Assembly: GCA_947382645.1 (NCBI GenBank)
Contig: CANDAE010000005.1
Span: 62,001-126,000, forward strand
Direction: 5' to 3'
DNA length: 64,000 nucleotides
DNA from: Suilimivivens sp009774465
GTDB lineage: Bacteria > Bacillota > Clostridia > Lachnospirales > Lachnospiraceae
How positions within the stretch are numbered: position 1 is the first letter of the stretch; each line of letters begins with the position of its first letter. The notes under the pieces are model-generated. The model was not told where the DNA came from, ran no database searches, and saw only the letters and a program-made list of their open reading frames with translations. Shown here in pieces: positions 44,470 to 53,800 of this stretch. The position numbers and the translations under genes were made by a program.

Positions 44470-45888
44470 TTATTTTTTAACTTTCCACTGCCCACTTCTA
44501 TGAGAGCCTATATTCTTAATAACCCCCTCATTTACTAATTTTTTCATTGTCCTTTGTACCTTACTTCTGGAAAGACTTAATTGTTTTTGTATCTCTGACT
44601 GCGTAATTTTTGAGTTTTCTTTCAATAATTCACACAATCTTCTTTCCAATTCTGTCAAAACAATATTTTCAGCTTCATTTTCAGCTTCATTTTCAGCTTC
44701 ATTTTCAGCTTCATTTATAAGCATTTTATAATTCAAATTTTTCAACGTCACCATGAACATCACTCCGTCTGAATAAAATACCGGCTCCATTCCTTCCTCA
44801 TAATTCACCGCATTTTCATATGCCTCACGGATTTTGTTAAGCCCGCTGCCCTGACGTTCCATATAGCCCAACCGCCCGAATATATCTGCCAGAACCGGGT
44901 TCCTTCTTGTAGAAGGCACAGTATCAATATCCCTTTCCTGTATTTTTGTGCCATCCGGCATCCCGCCCGGAGAATAAATCACAAGACGGTCATCAAAAAT
45001 ATCTATATGGACTTCGCTGCCATTCACCAGGTAATCCCGGTGGATCAGCCCGTTGACAAGGCTTTCAAAAACACTTCTCTCACAAAAATCCGGCATTTCA
45101 ATCCGGGAATTTGCTGTCTTTTTCCAGAGCATTTTCATATTTCTTTTCACAAAACCAGCGCCCTCATTCAGCAGCATAATCAAACTCCCACTGTATTCCG
45201 CACTGTCCAGAGCATCTACCTTGCCTCCACTTTTGTCCAATCCATTCCAGTGCGTACAGAATAGCCTTGAATAGCGGATTGGACAATTATCCGCAAGCAA
45301 GGCTCCGGCATTTGTAAGTTTTCCCTTTTCATCAACAATTCCAAAAGATTTAAAACCCTTTTCCGGCATACTTGTCCCATTCCATTCTTTATAGCGTTCC
45401 CGCAATTTAGAAAAAGAATAATCTTTGAAATCATAATCTGTCATCAGGGAATCAAAAGACGAATTTTTCCCACGCAACACAAGCCTTTTTAATTCTGCCG
45501 CATTTGCAGTAACCGACTCGTTTCCAATTCTGATAAAAGCCTCGGTGCTACCGTCTCCACGGTAATAATATGGCGTTTCCTGCCCTTTCATAACTTCCAC
45601 CGTAAGCAGATTTTTTCCATCTTCCGTACTGTGAATCTTCATTGCAACTTCTGGGAGCGGATCAATGCGCTCTTTTATTTTCTGGCTGACAAATTCAGAC
45701 GCGCCTTTTATATCCTCAATCCCAGTTACTGTATCATCATCCGCAATACCAAAAATCAATGTGCCTCCGGTTCCGTTCGCAAAAGCACTGATGCTTTTCA
45801 GCCAGCTTTTCGGTTTCCGTATCTCTACGTTCCGCTTTTTATCATATTCCGTAGTTTCCGCCAACAATTCTGATAACTTCAAGTCCAT
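44470..45888 (-). CDS. AlbA_2 (Schlafen-like) DNA-binding/ATPase-fold regulator with winged helix
   Basis: 472 residues. An N-terminal AlbA_2 domain (LSELLAETTEYDKKRNVEIRKP, SAFANGTGGTLIFGIADD, EAFIRIGNESVTANAAEL), a GHKL-type ATP-binding-like domain (ERSVFESLVNGLIHRDYLVNGSEVHIDIFDDRLVIYSPGGMPDG, RQGSGLNKIREA), a spacer of four EAEN repeats, and a C-terminal winged helix (ITQSEIQKQLSLSRSKVQRTMKKLVNEGVIKN). Such proteins are often called ATP-binding or putative transcriptional regulators; some are linked to mobile regions and defence. The normal EFK(E) core is replaced by EYDKK. AGGAAAGG precedes the ATG. The gene is flanked by relics downstream, so this is the most accessory-looking spot of the window. 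Confidence 0.85.
   Translation of the reverse strand: MDLKLSELLAETTEYDKKRNVEIRKPKSWLKSISAFANGTGGTLIFGIADDDTVTGIEDIKGASEFVSQKIKERIDPLPEVAMKIHSTEDGKNLLTVEVMKGQETPYYYRGDGSTEAFIRIGNESVTANAAELKRLVLRGKNSSFDSLMTDYDFKDYSFSKLRERYKEWNGTSMPEKGFKSFGIVDEKGKLTNAGALLADNCPIRYSRLFCTHWNGLDKSGGKVDALDSAEYSGSLIMLLNEGAGFVKRNMKMLWKKTANSRIEMPDFCERSVFESLVNGLIHRDYLVNGSEVHIDIFDDRLVIYSPGGMPDGTKIQERDIDTVPSTRRNPVLADIFGRLGYMERQGSGLNKIREAYENAVNYEEGMEPVFYSDGVMFMVTLKNLNYKMLINEAENEAENEAENEAENIVLTELERRLCELLKENSKITQSEIQKQLSLSRSKVQRTMKKLVNEGVIKNIGSHRSGQWKVKK
44665..44712. repeat. Four exact 12-bp tandem repeats coding EAEN in the AlbA_2 gene
   Basis: ATTTTCAGCTTC occurs four times without error, followed by a partial copy. The unit is 12 bases, so copy changes keep the frame and only alter linker length between the ATPase-like domain and the winged helix. 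Confidence 0.9.
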
Positions 45889-45934
45889 TTTCCTTTCCTG
45901 GCAATGTCTGATAATTTCTTTTCAATTATTTTTC

Positions 45935-45963
45935 AGTATAGCATACCCTCCGCTTTCTTTCCA
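45935..45963 (-). promoter_or_regulatory. Promoter of the AlbA_2 gene
   Basis: TGGAAA (45958-45963), 17-base spacer, TATACT (45935-45940) with a TGC extension. It overlaps the stop of the GH5 gene by a few bases at the -35, hence it probably allows independent expression. Confidence 0.5.
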
Positions 45964-45968
45964 TAATT

Positions 45969-47651
45969 TCAATTAAACTCCAGCCTCTCCAGGCAGACCT
46001 CACCCTCCAGTACCCTTACAAAAAGCGCACCGCTTCCGGCTTCTATATGTACTTTCACCTTCTTTTGTTCAGCGTCGACAAGCACTTTTTTTTCACCTGA
46101 TTCTCCACTTTTATTTTCCCCTTCGGCCTTCGCTGCATCTGCATGAGCCTGTTCTCTTCCCAGCAAAAGCACTCCACCCTGATACCCGGATGCAAAAGTA
46201 ATTTCCACTTCCATGTCTTTCTGTTCATCCAAACTGTAACAAACAAATTCGCCTTTTCCCAAAACAAGGCCGAATCTGTCCCATTGACAGTCAAATACAA
46301 ACTGCTTTTCCCCGGCTTCCCGCAATTTAACTATCTTCATCCCACAGCCCTGTCGGTAAGATATATCAGGATTTTCCTCTCCGGTTCCGCTAAAAGATTT
46401 TCCCCTGCCAGGGCATTCATCAAAGTCCGTAGCTCTAAGAGAAAAAGGAAGTTTTCTAAAAACGTGACAGGTTACTTCCGAATGTTCCATGCAATTTTCC
46501 ATTTTTATATTTTCAAGATACTCATTTAAAATTTCCTGTGCTTTTTCCTGCGAGGGCTTTACCCCTCCTTTTAAATAATCCAGCAACATCTGATACTCTT
46601 TCGGTTTACAGATGGAATAAGGGGAATTGGTACACTCCATTTTTTTCCAGGGCCATAAATTATAACCGATTCCAAGGCTTATTGCCAGCGGATACAATGC
46701 CGCATACCATTCGTTTCCATTTTCTCCGGTCTCCCCCATCCATAAAGGCACCTTAAGTTCATCCGACTTTTCCACAAATTTCCGAAGGCAGGCAATATCA
46801 GGAATCTCTGCATATCTGTGAAAATGCAGCACCATATTTTCATCATACTTATGGTCAAAAATCCGGACATCTGTTGCCCAGTGTGCTCCTTCTATACTGA
46901 GCAGATGATTTTGATCCACACGTCTGATTGCATGAATTAATTTTTCATAAAATGCTGACAGTTCCGGTATCAGATAGTCAAAATCTCCATTGCCTGCATA
47001 AGGAGGAATAATTGGCTCATTTAACAGATCATAACCTCCCACCACTTCCCTGCCGCAATAACGCTCTGCCAGCTTTTCCCAGAGGGCAATACATTTTTCC
47101 TGATACTGCTCTTCCATAAAAAGGCGGGGGACATTATCCACAGAATCATCAATGTTTGATCCGGTCTGCCCGCCAGGCGCTCCATGCAGATCAAGAAACG
47201 CATAAATTCCGGCTTCCTCGCACCATTCAAGACATTGATCCAGCAAATCAAACCCTTCCTTTTTCCAAAAGATGCTTGCACCTTTTTTGATGCCCGCGTC
47301 ATTTCTGTTCCCTGCATCCTGTATCTGCTCCGTATCTTCTGCCATAAACAGTCTGTAATTAAAGGGAATTCTCACAGAGTTATAACCAAGCCGGGCCATT
47401 TTTAAGATATCTTCACGCCGAATATAATTGTTACGGTACTGCTTCCAAAACTGCTCGGCATATTCCGCTCCTGTAAGCTCAGCCACCACCTGTTCAATTC
47501 TCCGGGGGCGGTCAAAGCATTTTTCCCCTGACAGCCACATATATCCTTCCTGGAGCAGCCAGTTTCCCAGTCCCCAGCCTTTTAATAAAACCTCTCTTCC
47601 GCTTCCATCCAGTATTTTCTTTCCATCTGCATGCAAAAATCCATTTATCAT
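45969..47651 (-). CDS. Glycoside hydrolase family 5, intracellular, with C-terminal beta-sandwich
   Basis: 560 residues, no signal peptide. The GH5 barrel has the acid/base Glu212 in YDLLNEPI and the nucleophile Glu307 in LWMGETGEN, with LDLHGAPGGQTGSN and HFHRYAEI in between. The subfamily resembles exo-1,3-glucanase or beta-glucosidase-like GH5 members rather than secreted endoglucanases. The last 170 residues form a beta-rich, Ser/Glu-rich domain that could bind sugar. It is the last gene of the importer operon, so it probably cuts oligosaccharides that have been brought inside. The exact substrate is unknown; beta-1,3- or beta-1,4-gluco-oligosaccharides fit the GH3 enzymes in the same window. 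Confidence 0.88.
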   Translation of the reverse strand: MINGFLHADGKKILDGSGREVLLKGWGLGNWLLQEGYMWLSGEKCFDRPRRIEQVVAELTGAEYAEQFWKQYRNNYIRREDILKMARLGYNSVRIPFNYRLFMAEDTEQIQDAGNRNDAGIKKGASIFWKKEGFDLLDQCLEWCEEAGIYAFLDLHGAPGGQTGSNIDDSVDNVPRLFMEEQYQEKCIALWEKLAERYCGREVVGGYDLLNEPIIPPYAGNGDFDYLIPELSAFYEKLIHAIRRVDQNHLLSIEGAHWATDVRIFDHKYDENMVLHFHRYAEIPDIACLRKFVEKSDELKVPLWMGETGENGNEWYAALYPLAISLGIGYNLWPWKKMECTNSPYSICKPKEYQMLLDYLKGGVKPSQEKAQEILNEYLENIKMENCMEHSEVTCHVFRKLPFSLRATDFDECPGRGKSFSGTGEENPDISYRQGCGMKIVKLREAGEKQFVFDCQWDRFGLVLGKGEFVCYSLDEQKDMEVEITFASGYQGGVLLLGREQAHADAAKAEGENKSGESGEKKVLVDAEQKKVKVHIEAGSGALFVRVLEGEVCLERLEFN

Positions 47652-47680
47652 TGTTACCTGCTCCTTTCCGCTTTCTTTTT

Positions 47681-48511
47681 TCAGCCCTTTACTGCCCCAT
47701 CTGCAATCCCTTTCAAAATCTGCTTTTGAAATAAGGCATAAAAAATAATAACAGGAATGGCGGCCAGAATCAAGGCACTTAAAATTGCCGTCCAGTCGCT
47801 GCTGTACTGCCCAAACAAAGTATTGGTTGAAAGCAGCAGAGAATATTTTTTATTGTCTGAAATCACAATCAGGGGAAGAAGAAAGTCATTCCACACCCAT
47901 AAAACATTGGTAATACAAATCGTAGCTGTAATAGGTTTTAAAAGAGGCAGTATAATAAGAAAAAATATTTTCATCCTGCTGCCCCCATCAATTGCTGCCG
48001 CTTCCTCTAATTCCCGGGGGATTCCCTTCACAAAGCCATGATACAGAAAAACTGCCATGCTGACTCCCAGCCCTGCATAAACAAAAGAAAGTCCCAGCAG
48101 AGAATTTTTGATTTTTAATGCCAGCACTACCTTATACAAAGGAATCATAATGGAACTGAAAGGAATTAACATGGAAAAAACAAACATACCAAAAATAAAA
48201 GAGGAAAGTTTCGTCTTTGTCCTGCACAGCCTCCACCCCGCCAATGCGGAAAACAGAATCATCATGGAGACGCTTAAGGCAGACAGCACCACTGTATTGC
48301 AAAAGCTTCTTAAGTAATGCATTTTTTCAATGGTGCGGGTATAATTTTCAAAATGTATACCTGCAGGGAGAGACATGACATTGGTCAAAAGTTCTCCATT
48401 TGTTTTAAAAGAATTAATAAGCGCCATAAACAGAGGGAACAGCCAGAAAACCGCTGCTGCTGTAAGCAGAAAATAGCATATTACGTTCTGCATGAGCTGT
48501 TTTTTTCTCAT
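47681..48511 (-). CDS. Carbohydrate ABC transporter permease, MalG type
   Basis: 276 residues with six transmembrane helices. It carries the binding-protein-dependent permease loop EEAAAIDGGSRMKIFFLIILPLLKP, which docks the ATPase. It overlaps the end of the partner permease by four bases, and GGAGCAGGAATT precedes the ATG. No ATPase gene is present in the operon; such sugar importers in Firmicutes often share an MsmX-type ATPase encoded elsewhere, which is the likely case. Confidence 0.93.
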   Translation of the reverse strand: MRKKQLMQNVICYFLLTAAAVFWLFPLFMALINSFKTNGELLTNVMSLPAGIHFENYTRTIEKMHYLRSFCNTVVLSALSVSMMILFSALAGWRLCRTKTKLSSFIFGMFVFSMLIPFSSIMIPLYKVVLALKIKNSLLGLSFVYAGLGVSMAVFLYHGFVKGIPRELEEAAAIDGGSRMKIFFLIILPLLKPITATICITNVLWVWNDFLLPLIVISDNKKYSLLLSTNTLFGQYSSDWTAILSALILAAIPVIIFYALFQKQILKGIADGAVKG

Positions 48512-49386
48512 AATTCCTGCTCCCCCTTTTTCATTATATTTAACTGAATTACCGTAATAACCAGCACAATAAGAAATAGTACTGTAGATTTAGCTGTGGC
48601 ATAACCGTATCTGATATTTCCTGAAAAGGCTTCCTCATAAATATTAATCGCCGCCGACTGGGTTGCCCTTCCCGGCCCTCCCCCTGTTAAAGAGTAGATC
48701 ACATCAAAGACCTGAAATCCTGAATTTAATGTCCAGAAAATGCAAATGGTCAATGCATGACGGATCATAGGCATTGTCACCCTAAAAAAGCATTGGAGGT
48801 TGGTTGCACCATCCAGCTTTGCTGACTCAATCAAATGGGAGGGCACTCCCTGGAGAGCAGCCATATAAATAATCATTAAATAGCCTACTACTCCCCAGGA
48901 TGCCACAATAATGATTGCAGCAAAAGAATACTTAGGATCACCGATCCAGGACCGGTCCAAAAATTTCATTCCCCAGTTGTCCGCCATATAATACAAAACT
49001 CTGGTAAAAATAAAGTTCCACATATAACCGCCAATAATCATACTGATCATATTGGGCATGTAAAAAAGCGTCCTGAAAAATCCTTTTCCTTTAGGCCTGC
49101 TTTCAATAAATACCGCAAGAAGCAATGCCAATAAATTTGCAGTGATAAGCAAAACCCCAACATACTTAAAGGTAAAAAGCATGGATCTCCAAAAGTGCCT
49201 GTCCCCTGTCAGTTCCACAAAGTTTTCAATCCCAATAAAATGGTATGTCTTATTTAATCCGTTCCAATCCGTTAATGCATAAAAGATACCTGAAATTGCA
49301 GGGAATAGCTTGAAAAGGATATAAACCACAAGGGCCGGCGCGCAAAAAGCCAAAAGGGATAAATTTTCTTTTTTCTTTGCTGACAT
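48508..49386 (-). CDS. Carbohydrate ABC transporter permease, MalF type
   Basis: 292 residues with six helices: the start LLAFCAPALVVYILFKLFPAI, and the ATPase-docking loop VPSHLIESAKLDGATNLQCFFRVTMPMI. It pairs with the downstream MalG-type permease. It begins 12 bases after the end of the binding protein gene. Substrate is a sugar, in line with the neighbouring family 1-type binding protein. Confidence 0.93.
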   Translation of the reverse strand: MSAKKKENLSLLAFCAPALVVYILFKLFPAISGIFYALTDWNGLNKTYHFIGIENFVELTGDRHFWRSMLFTFKYVGVLLITANLLALLLAVFIESRPKGKGFFRTLFYMPNMISMIIGGYMWNFIFTRVLYYMADNWGMKFLDRSWIGDPKYSFAAIIIVASWGVVGYLMIIYMAALQGVPSHLIESAKLDGATNLQCFFRVTMPMIRHALTICIFWTLNSGFQVFDVIYSLTGGGPGRATQSAAINIYEEAFSGNIRYGYATAKSTVLFLIVLVITVIQLNIMKKGEQEL

Positions 49387-49397
49387 TGATCCTTCCC

Positions 49398-50726
49398 CTA
49401 CTGATTCATTTTATTTGCATTCTGAAAGGCCTCGTCCAGTGTTTTAATAATGTCTTCCTTTGTCACACTGCCTACATAATATTCCTGCAGAAGTTTTCCC
49501 TGCTCATCTGTCACTGCTGATGGAAGTACCAGATCCTGATATGCTCTTCCTGCGGCTACATACTCTGACGCCTCTGCCACCCAGGACGCAGACTCATAAT
49601 TATGACAGCTTGCCAGAGGATTAAAGGAACATGCCTGGAAAAGTGCGGAAGAATCCTCATCATCCAGCACATAATTTGCAAATTTCAAAGCCAGTTCCAG
49701 GTTCTCGCTTTCCGGATATACTGCAAGTGTAGTGGAAGTGGAAAGATTAACTCTTGTACATTCCTTATTATCATTAACAGGCAGCGGGAATACGCCAAGC
49801 TTCATATCCGGATTTGTTGTCATAATCGTCCCGGATGCCCAGGTTCCCTGTACATACATTGCCGCTTTTCCATTTGCAAAGTCTGCACTGCCTGCTTCGC
49901 TTCCTTCTTCCATAGCGCGCTCCGTACCATTTGCCATAATCACATCAATCACGTCAAAAATATCAGCAATTTCAGCGTAAGAACCTTCATCTGCATACAT
50001 CTTATTAAGCCAGTCTGTTGCTTCGCCGGAAACCTTTCCCCCAATGGTAAGTGCAGTCATAAGCTGAGGTACCCACTGTTCCTGAAATGCCAGCATAAAC
50101 GGTGTGTATCCTTTTTCCTTTAATACAGCACAAACCTGTTGTAAATCCTCCAGCGTATCCGGCGCTGTTAAATTACATTCCTCAAAAATGTCCTTATTGT
50201 AAAGAACGCCCCATGCCTGGCTTTCAATAGGCACAGCCAAAAGCTTTCCATCTGTGGTAACCGTTTCCTTTACATTTTCATAAATTTTTCCGGCAAGCTC
50301 TTCACCGGAAAGATCTGTCAGATTACCTGCACTGTAATAGGCAGCAATATTGTTGCTGTGCAGTGTAAAAAGATCCGGCGCATCATCCCCTGTCAGCCTC
50401 GCCTGAAGCACGCTCTCATACTGGTCCGAACTGGGCATTTCCAAATTCACTTTCACCGCAATGTTCTCTTCTTCCAGCATTTTCTCTTCAAACTGTCTGC
50501 AGTAGGTTTCCCACTGATCCATATACTGTGGGAAGCTCATCATAATATTTAACTCTGCCTCCTTTGCAGGTTCTACCTTGGTATCCGTATCCTCTGCCGC
50601 TTCTTCCATCTCACTGATTTGTGTGGTTTCTTTCTGTGTTTCTTCTTCCTTTGTTCCTCCGCAGGCTGTCAGAGAAACTGTCATACACACTGCCAACAGC
50701 AGTGCAAAAATTTTTTTCTTTTTCAT
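49398..50726 (-). CDS. Carbohydrate ABC transporter substrate-binding lipoprotein, family 1
   Basis: 442 residues. The lipoprotein signal MKKKKIFALLLAVCMTVSL ends at TAC with GG next, followed by an acidic linker (EEETQKETTQISEMEEAAED) and the SBP fold with AAYYSAGNLTDLS, GKLLAVPIESQAWGVLYNKDIFEEC and NGKAAMYVQGTWASG. The longest frame starts at 50810, but AAGGAG nine bases before ATG 50726 and the signal peptide fix the start. It is the receptor for the two permeases. It lies 110 bases after yesN, with a possible cre site at the end of yesN. Confidence 0.93.
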   Translation of the reverse strand: MKKKKIFALLLAVCMTVSLTACGGTKEEETQKETTQISEMEEAAEDTDTKVEPAKEAELNIMMSFPQYMDQWETYCRQFEEKMLEEENIAVKVNLEMPSSDQYESVLQARLTGDDAPDLFTLHSNNIAAYYSAGNLTDLSGEELAGKIYENVKETVTTDGKLLAVPIESQAWGVLYNKDIFEECNLTAPDTLEDLQQVCAVLKEKGYTPFMLAFQEQWVPQLMTALTIGGKVSGEATDWLNKMYADEGSYAEIADIFDVIDVIMANGTERAMEEGSEAGSADFANGKAAMYVQGTWASGTIMTTNPDMKLGVFPLPVNDNKECTRVNLSTSTTLAVYPESENLELALKFANYVLDDEDSSALFQACSFNPLASCHNYESASWVAEASEYVAAGRAYQDLVLPSAVTDEQGKLLQEYYVGSVTKEDIIKTLDEAFQNANKMNQ

Positions 50727-50836
50727 ACCTTCCTTCTCCTTCTTCCAAAGCTTTATCAGTAATTTGATATGCTCTATCATAATATTTCCCAATCTGAAAA
50801 GCATTTGCAAGAACGGTTGTTTTTTATTGTCAATTT

Positions 50837-50850
50837 TTAAACCGGTTTCA
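50837..50850 (-). promoter_or_regulatory. Possible cre (CcpA) site upstream of the sugar-binding protein gene
   Basis: TGAAACCGGTTTAA matches 13 of 14 of the common cre pattern TGWAANCGNTNWCA. It overlaps the last codons and stop of yesN and precedes a TTGACA at 50829-50834 for which no clean -10 is present. HPr with Ser46 is in the window, so CcpA control is plausible but not shown. Confidence 0.35.
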
Positions 50851-51925
50851 TTTCACCGGGCGTCATACCAAAATACTTTTTAAAGGTTTTATAAAAGTGA
50901 GACTGATCCACATATCCAACCATTTCCCCCACATCCTTAATAGGCACTTTATAGTTCATAATCAAATCTTTTGCCTTTTCCATACGAAGGCCTGTCAGAT
51001 ATTCCTGAAATCCTTTCCCAATTTCTGCCTTAAAAGCTTTGCTTAAGTATTCCTTGCTTACAAAAAATTCTTGCGCGGTCCCTTCCAAAGTAATCCCTTC
51101 CTTAAAATTTACCTGAAGATATTTCTGTACTTTAGCTGTATCCAGCCGGTTTCTTCCCTTCATCCGCTCCTGAATCTTTAAAGCTGCATGGAGGTAAAGC
51201 CCACTGATAAAATGAATCATTTCTTTTGGCATACAGCCCTCTTCAAAAACAAAAGTCGTATTCTTTTCTTTAAAAATATCCTCCATCCCAAATCCTCTGC
51301 TTAAAATAAATCTTTGCAGAAGATTAAGAAGCATATAATAAATGCTGATCATGCTTCCTTTATCCGGCGCGTTTCCCATTTTATCCTGCAAAAAAGAACT
51401 TATTTCTTCCAGTTTCAGTTCAAGGAGCTCCTGATTTCCGGAGCTAACGACTTCTGCAAGACTGTCTCTGAGCTGGTAATAACCCCCTGCCCATTCTTCT
51501 TTTAAAAAGCTCATGGAAAAGTCTTCTCTTTTCCCTTCCCGTTCCAGTGTCTTTAGCCGCTGTGTACAGTTCATAAGCTGATTATTAAGTTCTTCCGGTT
51601 TTACCGGTTTTAAAAGGTAGTCTACAGCTCCCAGTTTCATGGCATTTCTTACGTAAGAATAATCATCATATCCGCTGATAAAAATAACCTGTACCAATTG
51701 ATTTTCCCTGCGAAGCTGCTCAATTTGTTCCAGTCCATTCATGTGAGGCATACATACATCCGTCAGGATAATATCCGGCTTGACCTGCCGGATTAGTTCC
51801 AGTCCGTACTCGCCGTCAGACGCTTCTCCGGCAATCTCTATTCCGTAAGTTTCCCATTCCCCCAGACTGCGGATTACTTTTCTGGTCCATATTTCATCAT
51901 CTATAATCACTGCTTTGTATTTCAC
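50837..51925 (-). CDS. YesN-type response regulator with AraC DNA-binding domain
   Basis: 362 residues. A receiver domain with phosphoacceptor Asp56 (PDIILTDVCMPHMNG) and Lys in YLLKPVKPEEL, a middle helical region, and a C-terminal AraC domain with two helix-turn-helices (EGTAQEFFVSKEYLSKAFKAEIGKGFQEYLTGLRMEKA and DVGEMVGYVDQSHFYKTFKKYFGMTPGEMK). The start is GTG 51925 with AAGGAG 12 bases upstream. It acts with the YesM kinase 68 bases before it and probably activates the importer genes downstream. Confidence 0.93.
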   Translation of the reverse strand: MKYKAVIIDDEIWTRKVIRSLGEWETYGIEIAGEASDGEYGLELIRQVKPDIILTDVCMPHMNGLEQIEQLRRENQLVQVIFISGYDDYSYVRNAMKLGAVDYLLKPVKPEELNNQLMNCTQRLKTLEREGKREDFSMSFLKEEWAGGYYQLRDSLAEVVSSGNQELLELKLEEISSFLQDKMGNAPDKGSMISIYYMLLNLLQRFILSRGFGMEDIFKEKNTTFVFEEGCMPKEMIHFISGLYLHAALKIQERMKGRNRLDTAKVQKYLQVNFKEGITLEGTAQEFFVSKEYLSKAFKAEIGKGFQEYLTGLRMEKAKDLIMNYKVPIKDVGEMVGYVDQSHFYKTFKKYFGMTPGEMKPV

Positions 51926-51993
51926 TCTATAATCCTGCTCCTTTCAAAGCCTGGAGACTTTGTGCACAGCACAAATCTCCCACTTGAAAATTT

Positions 51994-53790
51994 TTAGTTT
52001 TCAAGCTTGACCTCCATTTTGATTACAACTGTAGTTCCCCTGCCCTCAACACTGTCAATAAAGACACCGTAATCCCCTTCCGGATACATCAATTTGATTC
52101 TGGCATTTACATTACCAAGCCCGATATGTGCCCCGGAGTGCAGCGCAGACTTACTTCCTTTATTTAAATTTTCCTGAATCTCCGAAAGTCTTTCCCTGGC
52201 AATTCCGCTTCCATTATCCGTAACTGTAAGAATTAATACGCCAATACCTTCCGCTTCTTTCTCCGCAAGTTTTCCTTCTACTTTTAAAATCCAGTTTCCA
52301 GGCTGATTTACCAGTCCATGATGAAAACTGTTTTCCAGAACAGGCTGTAAAATCAGTTTGGGAATCAAAATCCCCTGCAGCTTATCCTCTACCAGTATTT
52401 CCAATTTTATCCTGCCATTAAATCTTTCGTTCTGCAGCATACAGTAGCTTTTCAGATAACGCAGTTCTTCCCGCAGGGGTACCATTTCCTGAGAAAAATT
52501 CAGGCAGTACCGCATAAGATCCCCCAGCGCGGTAGTAACATTATAAATTTCAGGCGCATTTTTATCCAGTGCCATACCCCCAATCACCTGCATAATGTTA
52601 TACATAAAATGAGGATTAATCTGGGCCTGAAGTGCATGCACCTGTGCTTCTCTTTTTTCAAGCTCTTTCTGATACTTCTGGGCAATCAGCTTTTGATTGC
52701 GCTCCACCATAATATGAAAACTTTCCTGAAGCATAATAATTTCATTCTGCGTCTCCTTTATGCTGCCATAGCTTTCCTCCTGTCCGTCAGAATTTTCCTC
52801 CGCATCATTTAACATAAAGTGGCGCATTTTCCCGGATAAACTGATGATTGGATAAGAGAATATTCTGGAAATCAGCACAGCGCCTGCCACACTTAATGCA
52901 ACTGCTGCTGCCCCAACGATAGCCGCAATCATCAGCGTTCCCTTTAAAGAATCCATAATCACATGATTGGGAACAGACAGTAAAATCTGCTGCTTTCCGC
53001 CCCCTGCTTCCCGGTAAAACCAAAAGTTTCCATCCCATACCAGCTCTGTTTTGTTTAATCCTTTCATGGTTTCCAGCACATTCTGTACCACTGGAATATC
53101 TGAATTGCTTAATTCGCCATAGTCTGCTTCTATCCACAATCCTTCGTCATTAAATATCAGTACCGTTTCATCTTCCGTCATTTTAATATCACTTAAAATA
53201 TCCTGCAGCTCATAAGGACGCACATGCATGACGATCAATGCATAGGGCTGCTTATCTGAAAACCGGTGCATCTGATGCAAAATCAGTATTTCATTTTCCG
53301 TCCGCAGAAAAACCAGATTGTCCTGCATGTCCTCTCCCCTCTGCTGCCAGATAGATAATTGTTCTCCAATCTCCTCCAAACTGGCACCGGAACGTCTGCT
53401 GATTAAAACTTCATTTCTCCTGAAATTATAAATCTCAATGCCATTTAAATTGCTGTCCATACTGATCATTCCATTCATGGCTGTAATCAGACTCCATCTG
53501 GAAGCATAATTAAGTTCCTCTTCTTCAATACACCAGTCCTGAATGATGGATTTATACTGCTGATTTATCTCAAATTCGTAAAATTGCTCCTGATAGCCGG
53601 ATAATCCCAGCTCCAGCCGCTCCTTAAGCCATCCGATGCTCATCCGCCTGTTGTAAATCAACTGTTCTCTCATGGCATTATAAGTGTTGACAGCCGCTGT
53701 TCCTGTGATAACAAGCACGATAAAAACAGAAATGCCAAACATTCCCAAAAACAGTCTTTTTTGTACCGATAAATTTTCCAGTTTCTTCAT
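51994..53790 (-). CDS. YesM-type sensor histidine kinase
   Basis: 598 residues. An N-terminal helix (LFLGMFGISVFIVLVITGT), a large outside sensor domain to about residue 290, a second helix (GTLMIAAIVGAAAVALSVAGAVLI), a HAMP region, a coiled coil and the His_kinase domain with His394 in ALQAQINPHFMYN, then an ATPase domain (LILQPVLENSFHHGL, VTDNGSGI, GLGNVNARI). Partner of the YesN regulator. Kinases of this type sense sugars or binding-protein complexes outside. Its Shine-Dalgarno (AAGGTG) lies within the last copy of a tandem repeat. Confidence 0.92.
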   Translation of the reverse strand: MKKLENLSVQKRLFLGMFGISVFIVLVITGTAAVNTYNAMREQLIYNRRMSIGWLKERLELGLSGYQEQFYEFEINQQYKSIIQDWCIEEEELNYASRWSLITAMNGMISMDSNLNGIEIYNFRRNEVLISRRSGASLEEIGEQLSIWQQRGEDMQDNLVFLRTENEILILHQMHRFSDKQPYALIVMHVRPYELQDILSDIKMTEDETVLIFNDEGLWIEADYGELSNSDIPVVQNVLETMKGLNKTELVWDGNFWFYREAGGGKQQILLSVPNHVIMDSLKGTLMIAAIVGAAAVALSVAGAVLISRIFSYPIISLSGKMRHFMLNDAEENSDGQEESYGSIKETQNEIIMLQESFHIMVERNQKLIAQKYQKELEKREAQVHALQAQINPHFMYNIMQVIGGMALDKNAPEIYNVTTALGDLMRYCLNFSQEMVPLREELRYLKSYCMLQNERFNGRIKLEILVEDKLQGILIPKLILQPVLENSFHHGLVNQPGNWILKVEGKLAEKEAEGIGVLILTVTDNGSGIARERLSEIQENLNKGSKSALHSGAHIGLGNVNARIKLMYPEGDYGVFIDSVEGRGTTVVIKMEVKLEN

Positions 53791-53800
53791 GTAATTTCAC

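Noticed and set aside
49602..50123. 173-residue Cys-rich open frame on the plus strand
   Set aside because: Antisense to the sugar-binding protein gene; Cys and His richness is a by-product of the complementary strand.
50829..50834. TTGACA as a promoter for the sugar-binding protein gene
   Set aside because: The bases 17 further on are CTTGCA, not a -10; shifting by one or two bases does not help.
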